64,000 nt of DNA, from positions 124,001 through 188,000 of the forward strand of contig JAJXUV010000002.1 of the NCBI GenBank assembly GCA_021782495.1. The letters run 5' to 3'. A program made the translations under genes and the position numbers. Below, one piece after another: positions 18,501 to 26,714 of the stretch (its first letter is position 1; each line of letters starts with the position of its first letter). The notes beneath the pieces were generated by a model. It saw only the letters and a list, made by a program, of their open reading frames with translations, was not told where the DNA came from and made no database searches. This stretch comes from Pseudomonadota bacterium (GTDB lineage Bacteria > Pseudomonadota > Gammaproteobacteria > UBA1113).

Positions 18501-21500
18501 TTTCAGACTGTTTAGGAATAGAAGTCGGTTTATACGATGATTTTTTCAAATTAGGTGGAACCAGTATATTGGCGATTCAAGTCGTTTCTAAATTAAGAAA
18601 AGATCTTAATTTTTCCATTGAGGTTGGTGATATTTTTAAATACAGAACAGTTTTTCAATTGGTAAGCAATGTTCAGCTTTCGAAAAAAGCACATTATGGC
18701 CCGGAATTACATCAAAGCCATAAAAAACGGGTTTTGTCTTTTGCACAAGAAAGGCTGTGGATCTTATCGCAATATGAAAATGCCAATAAAGCTTACAATG
18801 TCCCCTTTATCTTCAAACTGAAACCAGAGTGCGATCGGAACATTTTAGTGAAAAGCCTTGAAGCGGTGGTGAACCGTCATGAAATATTAAGAACGATAAT
18901 TCAAAAAGACAAGCGAGGCAATGCTTTTCCAGAAGTGTTAGCGGCAACATGGTCATCTTCGGGCCGAAGGTCCGGGGATTCAGGAAAAATTTCATGCAAA
19001 ACTGAAGCTCCAGTCGAAGTGATGATATCAAATGTGCACTTTCCTAAAATAGCAGACTCTCAAAAAATCTTAGATTCTTTTTTACAAAAAGATATTGAGC
19101 ATTTTTTTGATTTAAGCCAAGAATTACCACTTAAAATAAGTTTGTATGCCTATAAAAACGAATATTACTTAAGCCTAATTTTTCATCATATTGCATTTGA
19201 TGGATGGTCTGGTGATATTTTAGTCCGCGATTTAATGGAATATTATCGATATTATTCTCAAGATCAAAAACAGTCTGATTTCTGTTCTTTATCGGATATC
19301 TCGATTCAGTACACCGATTTTGCACTATGGCAACGACATTATTTAAAAACTAAGGCCATCTCAGAACAAGTCAAATTTTGGGAGAAAAAACTTCAGTATT
19401 ACGAACCCTTGAATTTACCCATCGATAAACAAAGACCGATGGTATTTAATTATACTGGGAAAACCATCACTTTTTCATTGTCTTCGAAATTGTCTACTGA
19501 TTTAAGAGCTTGTGCCAAAGCTTTAGGGATTAGCCTATACAGCTTGATGTTAAGTGCATTTTATCTGTTACTTAGAATTTACAGTAACCAGAATGATATT
19601 GTACTAGGTACGATGGTCTCCAACCGCCACTATAAAAATGTAGATAATCTAGTGGGCTTTTTTGTTAATATGTTGCCTTTGCGCCAGAAAATCCAGAGTG
19701 ACTTCAAATTAACAGATTTTGTTTATGCGGTGTTTGATGAAATCATTGAAGCGCAGCAAAATCAAGATCTGCCTTTTGAAAAATTGGTCGATAAATTGAA
19801 TATTGCTAATGACTTAGGCAAGCATCCTATTTTTCAAGTGATTTTTGGCGTTCAGAATTTTGGTCTGGGTTATCAGGATGTGCTATTACCTTATCCGCAT
19901 ACCAAACTTTGTCGGACAGCAAAATTTGATTTGTCTCTGGTCTTTAATGACGGTTCTGAAAAATTAAGCGGTATGCTAGAATATCAAATCAGCTTATTTG
20001 AAGAAAAGACCATTAAAAATTATATTAAAACCTATCAAATTATTTTAAAGCAATTGTCTCAGATTAGAGAACCGAAATTTAAAGAAATGTATATTCGAGA
20101 CGTGAGTTATTTGGATAAAAACGGTAAAAAACTGACTCATAATCATTCCTTAGATATGGTAATCGATTGGAAGGATATTTATGATTTAACTTATTCCAAA
20201 TTAGATTTTGATAATAATAATTTTATAGGTTGGAATAGCTCATATACAGGTACACCTATTAGCTTAGAGCAAATGCGTGAATGGCAAAATGAAACGCTTG
20301 ATAAAATTAACCAATTATCTGCAAAAAGAATTTTGGAAATTGGTAGTGGCAGTGGGTTGTTATTATATGAGCTTATCAAAAAAAGCGAATTTTATTATGC
20401 ATTTGATTTTTCAGAACGAGCTATTCAATATAATCAGAAAAATGTAAAAGACCTTGGATGTTATGAGAAATTTCAGGGGGTTATTGCTAGCGCGGATGAA
20501 ATTAAATTTGAAGATTTTTTTGAGAAATACGATACGGTTATTTTAAACTCAGTGGTCCAATATTTTCCTTCTTTAGAGTATTTAGACAATGTATTGATAA
20601 GAGCGATTTCTAATATTGATAGCTCGGGTCAAATTTTTATAGGAGATGTGAGAGATTTTAGATTACTAGAGTGTTTCGCCTATTCCTTACTTAATTTTAG
20701 AAAAGGAATCGTAAATATTTCGGATATTGAATATTTTACAACAAAAGAAAAAGAATTGTTGGTTTCTCCAGAATATTTCCTTTTTCTAAAGAAGAAACTC
20801 AGTTCTATAGTTTCGGTTGAGCTATTGCCAAAATTAGGAAGCGCCATCAATGAAATGAATTCTTATCGTTATGATGTTGTTTTACATATTGATAAAAAAT
20901 GCAACCATTCTATAAGCACGATTAGAAATGATCAATTTGAAGCCGTGCTTGATATAGAACATGTTTTAAAAAATGAGACCGAACAAGAATTATTTATTAA
21001 ATATCCTAATTATAGAATAGCAATGGACTATGTCGAATATAAAAAAATGTATCATCAAGAGTGTGATATAAGCATAGAAAGCGCGCTGAAGGTGCTTAGT
21101 GTACAACAGTTAGCCAGGATATTTGATGAGTATGGCTATAAAGTAAAATTATATTTAGATGCTGAAAATCCTTTGTACTTTAATATCATTGCACAAAAAA
21201 ATGAGGAATTTAAAGTTGTAGAAATTGATTATCCAAAAATCAATTTAAATCAAAGCAATTTATCAAATGACCCACTGCAAAATATGATCTTGATAGAGGC
21301 CGTAGAGATAACACCGATAAGTGCTCATGCTGAAAACGCTGCATTAAACAGTGCTCAATTTAATATGAGTCATCATTATATTGCGCCTACTTCTAAGTTA
21401 GAGAAATCTTTATGCAAGATTTTCGCTCAAATACTGGATATGGAAGAAAGCAAGATCAGCATACGAGATAATTTTTTTCAAATAGGTGGGAATAGTCTTT

Positions 21501-22378
21501 TGGCTATTAAATTAACCTACAAAATAAATAGTAAATTTAAATGTAATATTCAGATTGTTGATATCTTTACCCAAAATACTATTCAAGATCTAGCTTTTTA
21601 TTTATCGGATCTGAAGTCTCATTCGGATTGTGTCACTCATTTAAATAAAATGCATGATAAATTAAATATGTTTATGGTTCACCCCGCTTTTGCAAGTTCT
21701 GAAGTTTATGCAGAATTAGCGCATAAATTTTCAGACCAATACAGTTGCTATGGTTTAGATAATTACAATTTAAAACACAATCAAAAAATAGAAGATATCA
21801 AAGAATTGGCAGAAAAATATTTATCCTCTGTGCGTTTTATTCGAAAACAGACACATCAAGAAAATGAACCTTATGTGTTTTTGGGGTGGTCCTTAGGAGG
21901 GCAAATTGCCCTCCATATGGCAAGCATTTTGGAACAAAATGGGGAAAAAGATATCTATTTGATATTAATCGATTCGGTGTATCCCGATCGTGCTTTTTCA
22001 ACGCTTTTATCTCAAGTGGTTTTAGATCAAACGCAATTACGCACTTTCACTCAAGAAATAGGGCTTGATCTAAGATACATGACCAAAGTTAAGAATAATT
22101 TCCAGTACGATCTGAAATTGTCTTTCCAAGGAACAAGCATTAAATTAAAGCACAGTAAATTATTGTTATTCAAAGCCATGAAAAAAGAAGCCGTTGTTTT
22201 CTTAAAAAATTATAAACCCTTAAAGGAATATGTAGGGAGTTTGACCTATAATAATCTGGATAAAGCCGTTGATGCAAAAAATATTCATTTAGTACGATTA
22301 AATGATTCCAATCATTTTAATTTACTGGAACAAGATGAACTCATTTATCAAAATACAGTTGAATTCATAGACGAATAA
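15548..22378 (+). CDS. Nonribosomal peptide synthetase (C-A-T-C-MT-T-TE), second A domain lost
   Basis: A 2,276-residue assembly line. C1 covers residues 1-430, with an atypical HHILVSA where HHxxxDG is usual. The A domain covers about 455-960, with VIYTSGTTGMPKG, NVYGPTETT, YKTGDLGRWHPDG and SSGKIDRNKL; its FDIFVLEF keeps the Asp that binds the substrate amino group. T1 is near 1001 (LGGTSIL). C2 covers about 1060-1500 with intact HHIAFDG. A methyltransferase covers about 1545-1790, with GWNSSYTGTPISLEQMREW and ILEIGSGSGLLL. T2 is near 1978 (IGGNSLL), and a thioesterase covers 2040-2276 with GWSLGG. The second module has no A core; residues 1905-1935 look like a decayed A-domain tail. The gene is very AT-rich compared with its neighbours. 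GAGG lies 8 bases before the ATG; the 259 bases upstream are AT-rich with no clear promoter. Product unknown. Confidence 0.93.
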   Translation: MYKIKLSPFQKIFFNEWQIDPQRSDYNIVSDQFLYGTLCPDKLNVAIQKFASAYVLFNSRIEFVDNEPAWVKASHTAHLDFFETPISDKAIYDYVSEPFNLLQGPLYRFLLIQYTENKYRFVVVFHHILVSAFAVENGVFEVLMQDYQGDVAQLQYTHAEQIALLNTLASELSAKVNRHLEQNKKFWQTKLNDVEVLNLKFLHLEEKKRKQFESAIKEYRFDLNETAFIQTSQLSRKYGITPYIFGQIIFACLLYRYTGQKKIAINYPFSIKEGAEFIYGAQVNTSFMIYDFNHVNYFSDIAAQIREFIKEVKNKGKCDRRYCPISEVIDIGNKDLLDVAFIQTNLKDILFKFESIESVEVNQNFNIDLNNKLLFEQEIKDNKIKFRVKYRPDEINRNLLTHFVEAYTTLYDAIIKDELKGIEQKPLSSYSILNPEDFHKIVYQWNNTEAPYPKDKTIQALFEEQVKKTPQAIALKYENKQFTYEALNARANQLAAYLRKQYGVQPNELIGVCLDKSEWLIVVLLGVLKSGAAYVPIDPNYPAKRIEYILNDIQAKVILTTDTYLAKFEGIDTLALDGRNTAAILEKESKANSRACNQSQDLAYVIYTSGTTGMPKGVMIEHRNLVSFMIGFAQFPLNNQISRNTLSVTHYVFDIFVLEFLLPLLSGHTLHLFDLLSPKTKIKIQDYDCVQVTPSTLELLVENIDYEMQSLEEKYTVKVLIGGETVTASSIHQLQKVESKLKQSGIDIHFEIINVYGPTETTIWSISGVMDPEDLSSENKLGYPLRNECVYILDESLNPLPIGVIGEIHIGGSGVSRGYLHNSDLTHEKFIANPFLENNKMLYKTGDLGRWHPDGSIEFIGRKDFQVKLHGHRIELAEIESRLNTYPDIKQSLVILLKSEKNTPHLIAYYTANKKLLEENLRTYLSESLPHFMLPNKMIYLSKFPLTSSGKIDRNKLATYDVSALVENTYVAPRNKLETMVCKAFSDCLGIEVGLYDDFFKLGGTSILAIQVVSKLRKDLNFSIEVGDIFKYRTVFQLVSNVQLSKKAHYGPELHQSHKKRVLSFAQERLWILSQYENANKAYNVPFIFKLKPECDRNILVKSLEAVVNRHEILRTIIQKDKRGNAFPEVLAATWSSSGRRSGDSGKISCKTEAPVEVMISNVHFPKIADSQKILDSFLQKDIEHFFDLSQELPLKISLYAYKNEYYLSLIFHHIAFDGWSGDILVRDLMEYYRYYSQDQKQSDFCSLSDISIQYTDFALWQRHYLKTKAISEQVKFWEKKLQYYEPLNLPIDKQRPMVFNYTGKTITFSLSSKLSTDLRACAKALGISLYSLMLSAFYLLLRIYSNQNDIVLGTMVSNRHYKNVDNLVGFFVNMLPLRQKIQSDFKLTDFVYAVFDEIIEAQQNQDLPFEKLVDKLNIANDLGKHPIFQVIFGVQNFGLGYQDVLLPYPHTKLCRTAKFDLSLVFNDGSEKLSGMLEYQISLFEEKTIKNYIKTYQIILKQLSQIREPKFKEMYIRDVSYLDKNGKKLTHNHSLDMVIDWKDIYDLTYSKLDFDNNNFIGWNSSYTGTPISLEQMREWQNETLDKINQLSAKRILEIGSGSGLLLYELIKKSEFYYAFDFSERAIQYNQKNVKDLGCYEKFQGVIASADEIKFEDFFEKYDTVILNSVVQYFPSLEYLDNVLIRAISNIDSSGQIFIGDVRDFRLLECFAYSLLNFRKGIVNISDIEYFTTKEKELLVSPEYFLFLKKKLSSIVSVELLPKLGSAINEMNSYRYDVVLHIDKKCNHSISTIRNDQFEAVLDIEHVLKNETEQELFIKYPNYRIAMDYVEYKKMYHQECDISIESALKVLSVQQLARIFDEYGYKVKLYLDAENPLYFNIIAQKNEEFKVVEIDYPKINLNQSNLSNDPLQNMILIEAVEITPISAHAENAALNSAQFNMSHHYIAPTSKLEKSLCKIFAQILDMEESKISIRDNFFQIGGNSLLAIKLTYKINSKFKCNIQIVDIFTQNTIQDLAFYLSDLKSHSDCVTHLNKMHDKLNMFMVHPAFASSEVYAELAHKFSDQYSCYGLDNYNLKHNQKIEDIKELAEKYLSSVRFIRKQTHQENEPYVFLGWSLGGQIALHMASILEQNGEKDIYLILIDSVYPDRAFSTLLSQVVLDQTQLRTFTQEIGLDLRYMTKVKNNFQYDLKLSFQGTSIKLKHSKLLLFKAMKKEAVVFLKNYKPLKEYVGSLTYNNLDKAVDAKNIHLVRLNDSNHFNLLEQDELIYQNTVEFIDE
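18946..19011. repeat. GC-rich in-frame insertion in NRPS domain C2
   Basis: About 66 bases encode ATWSSSGRRSGDSGKISCKT, a stretch rich in Ser, Gly and Arg inside an AT-rich gene. It includes CTTCGGGCCGAAG, a near-perfect palindrome, with GGTCATC before it and GGGGATTCAGG after it, an arrangement like the GTCATCC repeats elsewhere here. It interrupts the condensation domain between the RHEILRT region and the HHxxxDG motif. A repeat origin is inferred. Confidence 0.4.
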
Positions 22379-22397
22379 AAATTTACAAGGAATAAGG

Positions 22398-25091
22398 ATG
22401 TTTAATCATTCTGATTTAAGCGATGAAAACATTTATCAAGTGATTGATTTGCTCAATGTGTCTATTTATTGGAAAGACACAAAGGGCATTTATTTAGGCG
22501 GTAATCGCTATTGGCTTAATTTACTGGGCTTTAAAGATCGCAGCGATATTATCGGCAAAAATGATTTTGCTATTTTTCCTAAAAAAGACGTTGAAAAAAT
22601 TATGGAGATTGATAGAGCTGTGATACAGGGTATACCCTATCACAGTGAAGAATCAGCGAAATTGATCAATGGCCAGATTAAAACGTCAATTACCGATAAA
22701 ACTCCCCTTTTAGATGCTGAAGGTAAAATTGTGGGGCTTTTAGGGATTTCCATGGATATTACAGACATTAAAAATAAAATGGAAAGGGAAAAGCAGCAAG
22801 TGATATTAAGTGAGGGGCAAAAATTTTGGCAAATCATCGATTTGGTGGATGCGAGCATTTATTGGAAAGACAAAGAAGGTCGATACCTTGGCTGTAATCA
22901 ATACGTCTTGGATATGATCGGATTAAATAGTCGTGAAGAACTGCTTGGAAAAACTGATTTTGAGGTGACCTCCGAAGAGGATGCACAAAAGATTAGAGCG
23001 ACTGATAGTTTGGTTATGACGACGAATACGCCTTATGAAGGAGAAGAGCTTTTTACTTTGCCTAAAAAAAATAATAAACAGATGATTATGTTAACCGTAA
23101 AAAATCGATTATTGAATGATCAAGGCGAAGTTATTGGAATTGTGGGTACCTCAATAGATATTGCCACTCAAAAAGAAGCCGAAAAATTAATGCATGAAAA
23201 TGAAAAACGGCAGCTCATGTTAAATGAAGAACAAAAACTTTGGCAAATCATCGATCTGGTGGATGCAAGTATTTATTGGAAAGATAAAGAAGGTCAGTAT
23301 CTTGGGTGCAATAAATACGTTTTGGGCATGGCGGGATTAGATAATCGCGATGAAATTATTGGAAAAACCGACTTTGATCTGTTATGGAAAGAAGATGCAG
23401 AAAAGCTAAGAGAAATGGATAAGTTGGTCATGACTACAGCCGCACGGTATGAGGGTGAAGAAATTATTGCGATGGCAAATAAAAAGGGTGAGCAAGCGGT
23501 CGTGTTCACCGTAAAAAATCGGTTATTAGATGATAAAGAAGATATCATTGGAATTGTAGGGACTTCATTAGACATCACTTCTAAAAAAGAAGCTGAAATA
23601 TTAAAAATAGAAAACGAAAAACATAAAACTGTGGAGGAACAACAGCGCGAATTTAGAAAAATTATAGAGCAGATCGTCCACGATATCCGTTCCCCGATCG
23701 GGGCTTTGAGGATGAATTTAAATGAATCTAAACATTATTTACCGGAATCGTATCGAGTGACTTTCAATAAATCAGTCGGCCGCATCGATGATATTGCGTA
23801 TCGATTGTTAAATGTGATGAAGCCCAGCGAAGTAGAAAATCCTTTAGATAAAATAAAAGAACCCACGTTGATTTCCAATGAAATACTGGAAGTGATGGCA
23901 GAAAAACGTTATGAATACCGAGAGCGAACTATTGATTTTTGTCAGCATTTCAGCGAATCGGCTTATTTTGCTTTTTTGAATACCAATGCCTCGGATTTTA
24001 AACGCATGTTGTCGAATTTAATTAACAACGCGGTCGATGCCATTCAAGATAAAATCGGCCGAGTGAATGCGCGGGTAAATGTATCTGATTCTCGCATTCA
24101 AATTATAGTAGAGGACAATGGGAGCGGAATGCCTGATGAAGTTAAAGAAAAAATTCTGAATAACATCGCAATAACAGCAGGTAAGACAAATGGACATGGA
24201 ATAGGCTTTGGGCAAATTCGAGATACGGTCAAAGAATCTGATGGCAAATTGGCGATTGAATCGCAAAAAGATGTAGGCACTAAAATCATTTTAACTTTCC
24301 CTGAAGTCGGTGCACCGGATTGGGTGGCAACGCACATCGAATTCTCGCATTCAGACACGCTGGTGATTTTAGACGACGATGCCTCCATTCACGATGCATG
24401 GGAAGCGCGCTTCCAAAAAGTAGCGCCGGAACTTCCGCGCCATCATTTCAGAGAGGGCAAAGAGGCGGTTGCTTTTATCAACGGGTTTGATGAAGCAGCA
24501 AAGAAAAAAATATTGTTATTGACCGATTTTGAATTGTTGGAACAAGAATTGCATGGTTTGGAAGTGGTTGAGAAGACGGGCGTCAAACGTTCCGTATTGG
24601 TGACGAGTCACAATGACAGTCCTAAGGTGCGAAAATTGGCTAAGGCGCAAAATACCAGAATATTGCCCAAACCTTTGGCGGCGCATGTGCCGATTGAAAT
24701 TAAAGAATCCGAACCTGCAGAAACACAACAAGAAGCCTTGCATGCAGTCGATGTCGTTTATGTGGACGATGACGAAGATATTTTGGAAGTGGTGGGTCGT
24801 GCGATTCGAAGGCTGGGGAAAGAGGTAGATAGCTATTCTTCAGTTTATAAATTTTTAGACAATAAAGCCAAGTATCCTAAAGATATTAAAATTATCTTAG
24901 ACAATCAATTTCAAAGAGAACATGCCAGAGGCGTCGAGATAGCACAAGAATTGCATCAAGAGGGATATACGAATCTTTATTTATTTTCAGGCGAGGATTT
25001 TCGGTTCAATCAAGATGTTGTCATTCCGCCATATTTAACCGTTATCTTAAAATCAGACATCGATCTGCTGTTGGAAATATTAAAAAAATAA
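22398..25091 (+). CDS. Soluble hybrid histidine kinase: three PAS, HisKA/HATPase, two receivers
   Basis: An 897-residue protein with no membrane helix, so a cytosolic sensor. Three PAS domains occupy about residues 10-125, 140-260 and 278-398; each starts with a (V/I)IDL...SIYWKD...GxYLG pattern. The H-box is IVHDIRSPIGAL (about residue 432), the N-box NLINNAVDAI, the G-box VEDNGSGMPDE, and the lid GHGIGFGQI. Receiver 1 (about 650-765) has LDDDAS, the Asp in LLTDFELL and the Lys in ILPKPL. Receiver 2 (775-897) has YVDDDED, the Asp in IILDNQF and the Lys in ILKSD. No output DNA-binding domain is present. It starts 19 bases after the NRPS stop in the same direction, so it is probably co-transcribed. 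Confidence 0.9.
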   Translation: MFNHSDLSDENIYQVIDLLNVSIYWKDTKGIYLGGNRYWLNLLGFKDRSDIIGKNDFAIFPKKDVEKIMEIDRAVIQGIPYHSEESAKLINGQIKTSITDKTPLLDAEGKIVGLLGISMDITDIKNKMEREKQQVILSEGQKFWQIIDLVDASIYWKDKEGRYLGCNQYVLDMIGLNSREELLGKTDFEVTSEEDAQKIRATDSLVMTTNTPYEGEELFTLPKKNNKQMIMLTVKNRLLNDQGEVIGIVGTSIDIATQKEAEKLMHENEKRQLMLNEEQKLWQIIDLVDASIYWKDKEGQYLGCNKYVLGMAGLDNRDEIIGKTDFDLLWKEDAEKLREMDKLVMTTAARYEGEEIIAMANKKGEQAVVFTVKNRLLDDKEDIIGIVGTSLDITSKKEAEILKIENEKHKTVEEQQREFRKIIEQIVHDIRSPIGALRMNLNESKHYLPESYRVTFNKSVGRIDDIAYRLLNVMKPSEVENPLDKIKEPTLISNEILEVMAEKRYEYRERTIDFCQHFSESAYFAFLNTNASDFKRMLSNLINNAVDAIQDKIGRVNARVNVSDSRIQIIVEDNGSGMPDEVKEKILNNIAITAGKTNGHGIGFGQIRDTVKESDGKLAIESQKDVGTKIILTFPEVGAPDWVATHIEFSHSDTLVILDDDASIHDAWEARFQKVAPELPRHHFREGKEAVAFINGFDEAAKKKILLLTDFELLEQELHGLEVVEKTGVKRSVLVTSHNDSPKVRKLAKAQNTRILPKPLAAHVPIEIKESEPAETQQEALHAVDVVYVDDDEDILEVVGRAIRRLGKEVDSYSSVYKFLDNKAKYPKDIKIILDNQFQREHARGVEIAQELHQEGYTNLYLFSGEDFRFNQDVVIPPYLTVILKSDIDLLLEILKK

Positions 25092-25101
25092 TTTTCATTT
25101 T

Positions 25102-25129
25102 TGCCATCCTTCCTTTCATAGGGATGGCA
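25102..25129. terminator. Hairpin between convergent kinase and mscS-type genes
   Basis: TGCCATCC, 12 bases, GGATGGCA. It lies in the 49-base gap between two convergent stop codons, the right place for a shared terminator, but no clear T-run follows on either strand. Confidence 0.4.
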
Positions 25130-25140
25130 GAATATAGCTA

Positions 25141-26664
25141 TTATGATTGAAGCCAAAAAACCTTCCTTAAACGTTCCAAAACCGAACCCTCTGCATTTTC
25201 AGGATATTTTTCTCGAATTTCTTGATGGTGCAAGATTTGCGTTTTATTTTGTTCAGCGCGCGTTTCAATCATGTCTTTCAAAGCATTGATGATTTCCGCT
25301 CTATTTTGGATCAAGCGATGAAAAGCTTCTCTTTGAACGATCATGACTAAACTTTCTTGAATGCATCGCACCGTTTGTCTGGGCAATTCGCCCAACAACA
25401 TACTGTATTCTCCGACCAGCGCGAAATCACTTAAGGTCGTCAACACGATCGGAGGTTCGTGTTCGCGATGTTGTTCTACTTGAAGACGCCCTTCTAATAG
25501 AATATAAAGACAAGTATTAGCGACATTTTGTTGCAATAGAATTTCATTCTTGGAAAAACGTTCAAAATCGGCGGACTCTACCAACTCATTTAACTCGGAA
25601 TGTTTTAAGCATTTAAAAATACTTTGTTGACCGAGTAATTCTAAAATCTTTTCTCGACGAAGATGAAATGCATCGCTCGGATGAGGTATCCTAGAAAAGG
25701 TCACAAAGGGCGCTGCAGAATGTTCATTTCTTAAAGCTTGATAATACAGGGAGCGCAAAATTTCATCCTGAATATCGTAATTCACGTATTTTTCACAAAA
25801 GAATTCAATGTGGTAAACAGCACCATCGCCCTCTAAAGCATACAAATGTACGTTGAATTCTTTGTCCTGACAAACATGGTTGTTTTCAGCTAAAGCTTTC
25901 TTAAAATGAGCAACGGCTTCATCAGGTCGAACCGTATAAGCGACTTTCAAATAAAATTGTTCTCTGAATAAAGAAGAGGGTTTAGAGTAGTTCACGAAAA
26001 TTCTATCTGCTAAAACACTGTTGGGGATAACCACTAAATTATTTGCATAATTTCTTAAAGTGACACATCGCCAATCTAAACTTTCTACATGACCAGAGAA
26101 TACTGAACCTGGTGCAATTTCAACTTCGATGCGATCGCCAATATCGATATTGTGGGCGATATTAAGTGTAATCCCTGAAAAAATATTCGATAAATTAGAC
26201 TGAGCGCCATAAGCAAGAATTAAAGCGACTAAACTGCTTGCCACCAATAATTGTGTGATGTTAAATTCATAGACCCATTGTATAATGAAAAGAGAAGCAA
26301 CCAAGAAAATAAAAAAATTGATAAAACGGATTAAAACTCTGGGAAAAATAGGACGGCCGTTTTTAACGAGTAAACCATTCCATACAATAATGTTGCAAAG
26401 CTCAATAAAAACAAAGCAAGACAATAATATAACGGTGGTGCTCAGTGCTCGTTGTATTTTATAGAAAAAATAAATTTCCTGGTGACGGCCGAGGCTTAAA
26501 GCCACAATAGATGCTACTAATAATGTAACACTCAATGCCAATCCTATAAAGCGGGCGTAGGCTGTTCGATGGGTAATGCTGCGAAAAGAAAAATACAATA
26601 GAAAGGTGATGACCACGAAGGCGCTGAGGAATTCAAAGAAAAATGGATGACTGTACATCGTCAA
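25141..26664 (-). CDS. MscS-family mechanosensitive channel with C-terminal cyclic-nucleotide-binding domain
   Basis: A 507-residue inner-membrane channel. The N-terminal 180 residues hold about five hydrophobic helices. The MscS pore and beta region follows: LALILAYGAQSNLSNIFSGI, then NIDIGDRIEV, WRCVTLRNYANNLVVIPNS and SKPSSLFREQF. Residues about 350-470 form a cyclic-nucleotide-binding-like beta roll: FKCLKHSELNEL, LLQQNVANTCLYILLEGRLQV, LVGEYSMLLGELPRQTVR. The usual phosphate-binding Arg/Ala pair corresponds to the LPRQT region. Such fusions are described as cNMP-gated channels; ligand control is inferred here. Confidence 0.87.
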   Translation of the reverse strand: MTMYSHPFFFEFLSAFVVITFLLYFSFRSITHRTAYARFIGLALSVTLLVASIVALSLGRHQEIYFFYKIQRALSTTVILLSCFVFIELCNIIVWNGLLVKNGRPIFPRVLIRFINFFIFLVASLFIIQWVYEFNITQLLVASSLVALILAYGAQSNLSNIFSGITLNIAHNIDIGDRIEVEIAPGSVFSGHVESLDWRCVTLRNYANNLVVIPNSVLADRIFVNYSKPSSLFREQFYLKVAYTVRPDEAVAHFKKALAENNHVCQDKEFNVHLYALEGDGAVYHIEFFCEKYVNYDIQDEILRSLYYQALRNEHSAAPFVTFSRIPHPSDAFHLRREKILELLGQQSIFKCLKHSELNELVESADFERFSKNEILLQQNVANTCLYILLEGRLQVEQHREHEPPIVLTTLSDFALVGEYSMLLGELPRQTVRCIQESLVMIVQREAFHRLIQNRAEIINALKDMIETRAEQNKTQILHHQEIREKYPENAEGSVLERLRKVFWLQS

Positions 26665-26714
26665 TGCTTCTTTATATACTACCTATGCTTAATTGTAGAC
26701 GAAGAACCTCAAAA

